The notes below the pieces were generated by a model. The model was not told where the DNA came from. It worked only from the letters and a program-made list of their open reading frames with translations, and made no database searches. A stretch of 9,579 nucleotides of DNA from Oscillibacter sp. (GTDB lineage Bacteria > Bacillota > Clostridia > Oscillospirales > Oscillospiraceae): positions 1-9,579 of the forward strand of contig JAAWIL010000067.1 of the NCBI GenBank assembly GCA_022796315.1. Reading direction: 5' to 3'. A program made the translations under genes and the position numbers. Positions 1 through 4,977 of this stretch are shown here, piece after piece. Numbering within the stretch: position 1 is the stretch's first letter; the number at the start of each line of letters is the position of its first letter.

Positions 1-91
1 AGTCCACCGTCAGGCCGTTTCACGGCCCCTGGGGCGCCTATGCGCCCCAGGGTTGAAAAGAAGCATTTGCTTCTTTTCAACTGCGGTGACT
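1..91. repeat. Four-way-junction (cloverleaf-like) palindromic element
   Basis: Three perfect hairpins sit almost without gaps: arms 13-18/22-27 (6 bp, loop TTC), 28-37/42-51 (10 bp, loop CTAT) and 53-64/69-80 (12 bp, loop ATTT). The flanks also pair: 1-4 with 88-91, then, after a bulged C at 5, 6-9 with 84-87 and a wobble 10/83. Nearly every base is therefore paired, giving a closing stem plus three arms. No reading frame explains it, and it lies beyond the terminator of the leftward gene. It could be a dispersed palindromic repeat, a non-autonomous mobile element or a structured RNA. It may extend past the left edge of the window. The pairing is directly visible; the class of element is inference. 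Confidence 0.6.
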
Positions 92-93
92 AT

Positions 94-128
94 AAAAAGG
101 CGCCCTGTCCGCCGGACAGGGCGCCTTT
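94..128 (-). terminator. Intrinsic terminator of the ketopantoate-reductase-like gene
   Basis: A perfect 12-bp stem (99-110 with 114-125, loop GCC) is followed on the minus strand by a T tract from the A run at 94-98. It begins 7 bases past the stop codon of the leftward gene. The A run pairs partly with TTT at 126-128, so weak termination in the other direction is also possible. Confidence 0.88.
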
Positions 129-134
129 GCTTGC

Positions 135-1058
135 TCATTTATTGAGGTAGAAGGACTGCTTTGCCTGGATCAGGTGGCAGATGGCCTCGTTGTAGGGGGT
201 GGGAATCCCGGCCTCCAGGCCCGTGCGGACGACGGCGCCGTTGATGATCTTGATCTCCGTCTCCCGCTGGCGGGTGACGTCCTGGAGCATGGAGGAGCGG
301 TTGGTGCCGGTGGCCAGGGCCACGTCCATGGCGGACCGGAGCTCCGACTCCGGGTCGAAATGGCAGCCGGCGGCGTTGGCCACGGCCACGGCCTCCCGGA
401 CCATCTTCTCCGCCAGGGCCCGCTCATGGGGATTCTCCGCCACGGTGGCGTTGGGCTGGTCCAGCAGGGCGGTGACGGCGTTGATGGCGATGTTGGCAAA
501 GAGCTTGTGCCAGATCAGCTCCATGACATTCTCGTGGACGGCGGCCTCAAAGCCGCCCTGACGCAGGGCCCCGGCCACCTTCTCCGCGCTGGCCATGTCC
601 CCCTTCAGGGTGCCCACGTTGGTGATGCCCACGCCGGTGTGGCGCACGCGGCCCGGCTCCAGGAAGGTGCAGCCATGGGCGGTCGTACCACAGCAGATCT
701 GCCTCTCGGGGACCACCTTGGCGATCTCGTCGTAATTGCCGATGCCGTTCTGAAGGGACAGCACGATGGTCTCGGGGCCAATCATGGTTCTGGCGTTTTT
801 CAGCGCCTCCTCCAGCAGCATATACTTCACGAATACGATCATCACGTCCACAGGGCCGATCTCGCTGGGGTCCGTCGTGGCGAAAGCGGGCCGAAAGACC
901 GCCGTTTCACCGCTTGGCTCCTCCAGACGGATGCCCTCCGCCCGGATGGCCTCGATGTGCTCCTTCCAGACGTCGCAGACGTACACCTCGTGGGCCCTGG
1001 TCAGATACCCGCCGTAGAGGCTGCCCATCGCGCCGCAGCCCAAGAGTCCGATTTTCAT
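135..1058 (-). CDS. Ketopantoate reductase (ApbA/PanE) family oxidoreductase
   Basis: This is a 307-residue cytoplasmic NADPH-dependent dehydrogenase of the 2-dehydropantoate 2-reductase family. PanE itself reduces ketopantoate to pantoate for coenzyme A synthesis. The N-terminus has the Rossmann motif G7-C-G9-A-M-G12, then VFVK around K78 and LQNG with N104. The C-terminal helical domain has WHKLFANIAINAVTAL with K185, S256 in SSMLQD, and E268 in ETEIKIINGAV. These match the catalytic Lys, Ser and Glu of E. coli PanE, and the length is normal. The ATG start has AGGAGG nine bases upstream and a promoter at 1100-1128. The gene appears to be single, with its own terminator. No panB, panC or panD gene is adjacent, so the physiological substrate could be another 2-oxo acid. 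The family call is firm; true PanE activity is not shown. Confidence 0.93.
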   Translation of the reverse strand: MKIGLLGCGAMGSLYGGYLTRAHEVYVCDVWKEHIEAIRAEGIRLEEPSGETAVFRPAFATTDPSEIGPVDVMIVFVKYMLLEEALKNARTMIGPETIVLSLQNGIGNYDEIAKVVPERQICCGTTAHGCTFLEPGRVRHTGVGITNVGTLKGDMASAEKVAGALRQGGFEAAVHENVMELIWHKLFANIAINAVTALLDQPNATVAENPHERALAEKMVREAVAVANAAGCHFDPESELRSAMDVALATGTNRSSMLQDVTRQRETEIKIINGAVVRTGLEAGIPTPYNEAICHLIQAKQSFYLNK

Positions 1059-1099
1059 ACCAAGATTCCTCCTCTTTAAAATTGTGGCCTTTTCGGGTT

Positions 1100-1128
1100 A
1101 TCTTATCAAATACGGCGGGAATTATCAA
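1100..1128 (-). promoter_or_regulatory. Promoter of the ketopantoate-reductase-like gene
   Basis: Read on the minus strand, TTGATA (1128-1123) and TAAGAT (1105-1100) are 17 bases apart. A TG one base before the -10 makes it an extended -10. It points to the start at 1058, leaving a leader of about 35 bases with AGAGGAGG just before the gene. Confidence 0.6.
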
Positions 1129-1145
1129 GGGGTCTGACCACTGGA

Positions 1146-1160
1146 GAGAAAATTTTTCTC
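1146..1160. promoter_or_regulatory. A/T-centred palindrome, possible operator
   Basis: GAGAAAA and TTTTCTC flank a single central T, giving a perfect 7-bp inverted repeat between two divergent promoters. It lies about 18 bases upstream of the leftward -35 and about 80 upstream of the rightward -35. It could bind a dimeric regulator, or could be chance in a short A/T-rich patch. Confidence 0.2.
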
Positions 1161-1239
1161 ATGCCGGGCAGATTCCGCATCCGGCGGTGCGAATTGGTTG
1201 AGGAAACTTGTTAAAATTATCCAGGAATCCATTTTTCGC

Positions 1240-1268
1240 TTGCCAGCGCTTCCGAATTGGGGTATAAT
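1240..1268 (+). promoter_or_regulatory. SigmaA promoter of the chemoreceptor gene
   Basis: TTGCCA at 1240-1245 and a perfect TATAAT at 1263-1268 are separated by 17 bases, predicting transcription from about 1275. It resembles a housekeeping promoter rather than a SigD (flagellar) promoter. It also shows that the in-frame TTG at 1257 cannot be the start of the downstream protein, because that codon lies inside the promoter. Confidence 0.8.
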
Positions 1269-1283
1269 GCAGCTGATATGACC

Positions 1284-1308
1284 CCCTGTGCCGCTGGACG
1301 GTGCAGGG
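1284..1308 (+). promoter_or_regulatory. Hairpin in the chemoreceptor 5' leader
   Basis: Bases 1284-1293 pair with 1299-1308 around the loop CTGGA. This gives a continuous 10-bp stem with two G-U pairs, starting about 9 bases after the predicted transcription start. It has no T tract, so it is not a terminator. It does not match a riboswitch fold I know. It could stabilise the mRNA or modulate translation. Confidence 0.4.
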
Positions 1309-1352
1309 AAAAGCCCCCGCAAAAATCAGAAGAGAGGATGTGTGTTGTAAAG

Positions 1353-3029
1353 ATGGGGCGTAGAGGGATTAAGAGGATGGTGGGAATCCGGGTTGCCGCA
1401 GCGCTGGTATCTGTGGTCCTGTTCAGCTGTGTGACAAGCATTAATATCTTTCGGATTCGCCACAGCGAGGCGGAGAACGCCAGCGTTCAGAGCCTTCTGA
1501 ACCGGGTGCAGCAGGCGGAGACGGCCCACTATAAGTGGGCGGCGAACCTGAGCAACGCGCTGTACGCAAACACGGAGTTTACCGGCAGCGTGGACCCCAC
1601 CGGCTGTGTATTGGGCCAGTGGCTTTACGGCGAGGCCGGCACGGAGGACGCGGAGGTCCTGGCCCTGCGGAGCCAGCTGGAGCCGCTGCATAAGGAGCTT
1701 CACAGCTCCGCCACGGAAGTTCTGGAGATGATGAAGACGAATCCCACCAGAGCCCAGAGCTACTATCAGCAGACGATCCAGGCCAACCTCACCAACCTGG
1801 TGGGACTGCTGGAGCAGGTAGTGGAGCGGCAGAACGTGCTCGGCGAGGAGAGCCGGACCCAGATGGAGCGGACGATTCTGGTGATGAACCTGACCTGCGC
1901 GGTCTGCCTGGTGGTGGCGCTGGCGTGCCTGCTGAGCCTGGTACAGTACGTGCTGCGCAAGGTGGTGAGCCCCATTGTGGAGATCACCCGAAGCGCCGAG
2001 CCTCTTCGGGAGGGCCACCTGGACCTGGAGATGACCTACAGCTCCAACAACGAGCTGGGCGAGCTGGCCCAGCTGCTGCGGGAGTCCATGCGGATGGTCA
2101 ACGGCTATGTGGAGGACATCAACCGCATTATGGACCGCCTGTCCTCCGGCGAGTTCGACGTACATACCACGGCGCCCTTCATCGGGGACTTCCGTTCCAT
2201 TGAGGAGTCCATTGACAGGCTGACCGACAACCTCTCCATGAGCCTGGGCCAGATCAGCCAGGCGGAGAGCAGGATCTCCGGCCACGCGGAGCAGCTGTCC
2301 AACGGCGCCCAGGCCCTGGCTCAGGGCGCCACGGAGCAGGCCAGCGCCATTGAGGAGATGTACGCCACCCTGGATGAGCTCACCAAGAGCTCCAAGGAGA
2401 ACGTGGTCAAGGCGGCCAGCGCCCGGAAGAACGCCCAGCAGGCCGGCGACCAGGTCACCGTCAGCGGCAAGCAGATGGAGGACATGGTGTCCGCCATGTC
2501 GGATATCACCAGCACCTCCCAGCAGATTCAGCAGATCATTGCGACCATTGAGAATATCGCCTTCCAGACCAACATCCTGGCCCTGAACGCCGCCGTGGAG
2601 GCGGCCCGGGCGGGCAGCGCCGGCAAGGGCTTTGCCGTGGTGGCCGACGAGGTGCGCTCTCTGGCGGCCCAGTCCGACCAGGCGGCCAAGGCCACCAAGG
2701 AGCTGATTGAGAGCTCCGTCCAGGCCACGGAGCGGGGCAGCCACATTGTGGATGAGGTCTCCGCGACCCTGAAGGAGACCCTGGAGCTGGTGGTACGCTC
2801 CGGCAGCGACATCAGCGCCATTGCCGAGGCCGTGCAGGGAGAGGCGGAGTCCATCTCCCAGGTGGCCGAGGGCGTGGGCCAGATCTCCTCTGTGGTTCAG
2901 ACCAACTCCGCCAGCAGCGAGGAGTCTGCGGCGGTCAGCACGGAGCTCTTCGGCCAGGTCCGGCTGCTGCAGGAGCATACCCGCCGCTTCCACCTCAAGC
3001 AGACCGGCGGCGCCATGTACCAGGGCTGA
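1353..3029 (+). CDS. Methyl-accepting chemotaxis protein with extracytoplasmic CZB zinc-binding domain
   Basis: This is a 558-residue transmembrane chemoreceptor that would control CheA through CheW. A basic N-terminus precedes TM1 (about 10-33). Residues 55-125 match the CZB domain: H59 in AHYKW, C85 in GCVLGQWLYGE, and H113 and H117 in LHKELH. This is the His-Cys-His-His zinc set of CZB proteins such as E. coli DgcZ, with matching C-to-H spacing. TM2 (about 175-200) is followed by HAMP (about 200-255), a second HAMP-like segment to about 300, and the signalling hairpin with its tip near 400-421 (FQTNILALNAAVEAARAG). No C-terminal NWETF-type CheR tether is seen. The zinc domain therefore lies outside the membrane, unlike the usual cytoplasmic CZB. 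The start is uncertain: ATG 1353 has AGAGAGG 15 bases upstream and ATG 1377 has AGAGGG 9 bases upstream. Both keep TM1. No other chemotaxis gene is nearby. Confidence 0.93.
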   Translation: MGRRGIKRMVGIRVAAALVSVVLFSCVTSINIFRIRHSEAENASVQSLLNRVQQAETAHYKWAANLSNALYANTEFTGSVDPTGCVLGQWLYGEAGTEDAEVLALRSQLEPLHKELHSSATEVLEMMKTNPTRAQSYYQQTIQANLTNLVGLLEQVVERQNVLGEESRTQMERTILVMNLTCAVCLVVALACLLSLVQYVLRKVVSPIVEITRSAEPLREGHLDLEMTYSSNNELGELAQLLRESMRMVNGYVEDINRIMDRLSSGEFDVHTTAPFIGDFRSIEESIDRLTDNLSMSLGQISQAESRISGHAEQLSNGAQALAQGATEQASAIEEMYATLDELTKSSKENVVKAASARKNAQQAGDQVTVSGKQMEDMVSAMSDITSTSQQIQQIIATIENIAFQTNILALNAAVEAARAGSAGKGFAVVADEVRSLAAQSDQAAKATKELIESSVQATERGSHIVDEVSATLKETLELVVRSGSDISAIAEAVQGEAESISQVAEGVGQISSVVQTNSASSEESAAVSTELFGQVRLLQEHTRRFHLKQTGGAMYQG

Positions 3030-3048
3030 GAGAAACGCCTATGATCAA

Positions 3049-3080
3049 GGGCGGCTGTCCAGATGGACAGCCGCCCTTTT
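3049..3080 (+). terminator. Intrinsic terminator of the chemoreceptor gene
   Basis: A perfect 12-bp stem (3049-3060 with 3065-3076, loop AGAT) is followed by TTTT at 3077-3080, 20 bases after the stop codon of the chemoreceptor. Confidence 0.88.
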
Positions 3081-3103
3081 CCGCTTGTCGAAAAAGCATT
3101 TTC

Positions 3104-3152
3104 AAAAAGCGGGCGTTTCAGAGCTTGAAAACATTCTGAAACGCCCGGCTTT
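3104..3152 (-). terminator. Intrinsic terminator of the ROK-like gene
   Basis: An 11-bp stem (3111-3121 with 3136-3146), extendable to 12 bp by the C3110/G3147 pair, has a 14-base loop. On the minus strand it is followed by a T run from the A5 at 3104-3108. It lies about 35 bases beyond the stop of the leftward gene and sits back to back with the chemoreceptor terminator. Confidence 0.8.
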
Positions 3153-3185
3153 CCATTGCGCAGGAAATCGCGCAGGGGGAACCCC

Positions 3186-4565
3186 TCAGCGCTCCAGGGC
3201 GGGCAGGGAGGCCGCCGCGGCGGACTGGCCCACCCGGCGGAACTTCTCGTCCGGCAGCGTGGGGTGAATGGCGGCGGCGATCTCCGGGTACTCCTCCGCC
3301 AGAGCGCTCTGGCAGGTCTCCAGGATCAGGTCGCCGCCCCGGCCGCTCATGACCCGGCCCAGCAGCAGAACGTGCTGATAGTGGTACAGATCATAATACA
3401 GGGCCAGGGTGTGGGCCAGGTAGACGCCAATGGAGCGGTAGACGGCCCCGGCGGGACTGTCCGGGGTCTCCATGAGTGCTTGGACCTCCTTGAGCTTCTC
3501 CGCCGGGGAGAGGCTCTCCGCCAGGTTGATGCCGGCGGCAGGGGCCAGCTTGATGACGGCGTCCTGAGAGAAGTACTTCACGCCGCAGCCGATGTCGCCG
3601 CTCCACTCGTCCTTCATAGCGGCGGGGGAGCCGTCCACGGGGACGAAGGCCAGCTCATTGAGCCAGCCGGTGATGTTGCCATTCTCGTCCACATAGCCCA
3701 CGGCCTCGCTGGTGCCCATGGCGATGCCCAGGACGTTGTTGTCCTCCAGGCTCATGGCCCCGGCCAGGGCGGTGACATCGCCGTCGTTGCACACCACCAG
3801 GGGAACGTCGCCGATCTCCTTGGCGGCCCGGAGGTAGATGTCCTTCACCTTTTCCTCATAGAGCTCCGGGGGAACCTTCAGGAAGAGGGACGCGCTCATG
3901 GTGCGGTTGTCGATGTAGATGCCGGCAGAGCTGACGCCGATGGCGTCCACACGGGGCATGTGGGACGCGGCGGTCTTCATGGCGTCCACGATTCCCTGGA
4001 AGTGGTAGTCCGGGTCTGCGGTGGTCTTGGGGAACCAGACCACCTCCTCGGAGAAGACGCTCTCGCCGTCGATGACAGCGGAGACCTTCCGGTCGGACCC
4101 GCCGGCGTCAAAACCGATGCGGCAGCCCTCCAGATGGCGGCCCACGGACTCGGAGCGGCTCTGCTCCGCGGGCAGGGTTTCGCAGGGGACCACCTCAAAG
4201 GGGCGCTCGTAGACCTTGGCCATAAAGTCCGCGTCAAAGGCCCGGCTTCCGCCGGGGGCATAGGCCGCCTGGAGGGTTTTGAGGATGTCCTCATCCCCCC
4301 GGACGAAGATGCGGAAGCCGCCCTTCATCCACAGCAGGGTCTTCACCAGCCGGTCCGCGTAGTAGCGGTCGGCCTCCGCCAGCTCCGGCGTGCCGTGGAT
4401 AAAGGTCTCGCATACGGCCACCTGGCCGCCGGAGCGCTCCACCGCCAGGCCCAGGGGCTTGCGGGCGTCCTTCAAAAAGGCGTGGTTGAATTGATACAGG
4501 GGGACAAACTCCGGGTCCAGCTCGGGAACACAGCGGGGGTTCACTTCAATTCCATAACAGTTCAT
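3186..4565 (-). CDS. ROK-family sugar-kinase-like protein with extra N-terminal domain
   Basis: This 459-residue protein has a ROK/ASKHA fold from about residue 148. GFDAGGSDRK (151-160) is the phosphate-1 loop. VSSAGIYIDN (211-220) follows, then CNDGDVTALAGA (259-270) with D261 at the catalytic-base position, IAMGTSEAVG (281-290) as phosphate-2 loop, and LLGRVMSGRGG (401-411) near the end. The ExGH signature of sugar-kinase ROKs reads NELAF (303-307): Glu is kept but His is lost. The usual three-Cys zinc motif is reduced to GDIGCG. Residues 1-145 have no helix-turn-helix that I can see and no assigned function. ATG 4565 is chosen because GGGAGG lies 8 bases upstream. A start at 4607 would fall at the predicted transcription start. 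It is divergent from an epimerase-nagB-nagA operon, so GlcNAc or ManNAc kinase is a reasonable guess. A non-enzymatic sensor is the alternative. Confidence 0.8.
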   Translation of the reverse strand: MNCYGIEVNPRCVPELDPEFVPLYQFNHAFLKDARKPLGLAVERSGGQVAVCETFIHGTPELAEADRYYADRLVKTLLWMKGGFRIFVRGDEDILKTLQAAYAPGGSRAFDADFMAKVYERPFEVVPCETLPAEQSRSESVGRHLEGCRIGFDAGGSDRKVSAVIDGESVFSEEVVWFPKTTADPDYHFQGIVDAMKTAASHMPRVDAIGVSSAGIYIDNRTMSASLFLKVPPELYEEKVKDIYLRAAKEIGDVPLVVCNDGDVTALAGAMSLEDNNVLGIAMGTSEAVGYVDENGNITGWLNELAFVPVDGSPAAMKDEWSGDIGCGVKYFSQDAVIKLAPAAGINLAESLSPAEKLKEVQALMETPDSPAGAVYRSIGVYLAHTLALYYDLYHYQHVLLLGRVMSGRGGDLILETCQSALAEEYPEIAAAIHPTLPDEKFRRVGQSAAAASLPALER

Positions 4566-4613
4566 GTTTCCTGCCTCCCAATGAGAAGAGTTTTTGGAAG
4601 TTCTCACAAAACC

Positions 4614-4642
4614 ATCATACCACAGCCGCCGCCGCTTGTCAT
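4614..4642 (-). promoter_or_regulatory. Promoter of the ROK-like gene
   Basis: On the minus strand, ATGACA (4642-4637) and TATGAT (4619-4614) are 17 bases apart, with TGG directly before the -10 (extended -10). The predicted start of transcription is near 4607, giving a leader of about 42 bases. Confidence 0.75.
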
Positions 4643-4654
4643 CCCTGGCAAGGG

Positions 4655-4672
4655 GGATTTTTCCAAGAATCC
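4655..4672. promoter_or_regulatory. Inverted repeat between divergent promoters, possible operator
   Basis: GGATT (4655-4659) and AATCC (4668-4672) form a short inverted repeat between the two divergent promoters. A second small palindrome, GGAGAAACTCC, lies at 4714-4724, directly upstream of the rightward -35. Either could be a binding site for an amino-sugar regulator. Both are short enough to be chance. Confidence 0.2.
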
Positions 4673-4726
4673 GGTGAAGATCGGCTCAAAAATTCGCACA
4701 TTCGTCTGATTGGGGAGAAACTCCGG

Positions 4727-4755
4727 TTGAAAAAGTGTTTGCCCGCTGATATAGT
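4727..4755 (+). promoter_or_regulatory. Promoter of the epimerase-nagB-nagA operon
   Basis: TTGAAA at 4727-4732 and TATAGT at 4750-4755 are 17 bases apart. TGA precedes the -10, giving an extended -10. Transcription should begin near 4762. I see no other convincing promoter before nagB or nagA, so this one probably drives all three genes. Confidence 0.75.
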
Positions 4756-4761
4756 AAACAA

Positions 4762-4977
4762 GATAGTGAATCAAGCTGAAAAGCGCAAAATGCACGGTTC
4801 AATCAGCGGACTGGCAGAGCGCCGGTGCGCGGAGCGCACTTACCAATCGTACAGTCATCTCGTACAGTCATTGCGGCGGAAAAGAGGCGGCGGCTTTTTT
4901 TCAACTGTGCTGGCGGGAAACAGCAGAAACCGCCGCGCCGCCGGGTCCGGCCGCGGAGGAACGGGCAGGAGAGGAGA
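4762..4977 (+). promoter_or_regulatory. Long 5' leader of the epimerase-nag operon
   Basis: About 215 bases lie between the predicted transcription start and the epimerase ATG. They contain a hairpin 4825-4830/4834-4839 (loop GGA), a tandem duplication at 4847-4871, seven T at 4895-4901, and a GC hairpin 4933-4940/4948-4956 (one bulge) ending about 10 bases before the ribosome binding site. GC-rich stretches at 4873-4894 and 4931-4942 are also complementary and could form an alternative pairing. No known riboswitch class is recognised. The length and alternative pairings suggest post-initiation control, but this is inference. Confidence 0.35.
4847..4871 (+). repeat. 12-base tandem duplication in the operon leader
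   Basis: TCGTACAGTCAT occurs at 4847-4858 and again at 4860-4871, with one C between them, a period of 13 bases. It lies about 85-110 bases downstream of the promoter in non-coding sequence. It could be a replication-slippage duplication or a pair of binding sites. Confidence 0.8.

Noticed and set aside
174..1079. A 301-codon plus-strand frame opposite the reductase gene
   Set aside because: Antisense shadow: no ribosome binding site and Gly/His/Asp-rich low complexity. The minus strand has all the ketopantoate reductase motifs.
1257..1352. TTG 1257 as chemoreceptor start
   Set aside because: The codon falls between the -35 and the -10 of a very good promoter, so it would not be in the mRNA.
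1275..1352. A preQ1 or cyclic-di-GMP riboswitch in the chemoreceptor leader
   Set aside because: Only a single hairpin is present. The conserved motifs of these classes are absent and the leader is too short for a full cyclic-di-GMP aptamer.
1326..2993. A 555-codon open frame on the minus strand opposite the chemoreceptor
   Set aside because: It is a shadow of GC-biased codons: the protein is Leu/Gly/His-rich with no recognisable domain, while the plus strand encodes a clear chemoreceptor.
4566..4607. ATG at 4607 as start of the ROK-like protein
   Set aside because: It coincides with the predicted transcription start and has no ribosome binding site, whereas ATG 4565 has GGGAGG 8 bases upstream.
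3156..4709. A 517-codon open frame on the plus strand opposite the ROK-like gene
   Set aside because: It has low-complexity composition and no domain, and the minus strand carries ROK motifs with its own promoter and ribosome binding site.
4887..4901. Seven T at 4895-4901 as an attenuator terminator
   Set aside because: The GC-rich sequence just before the T run has no complementary upstream arm close by, so no terminator hairpin forms.
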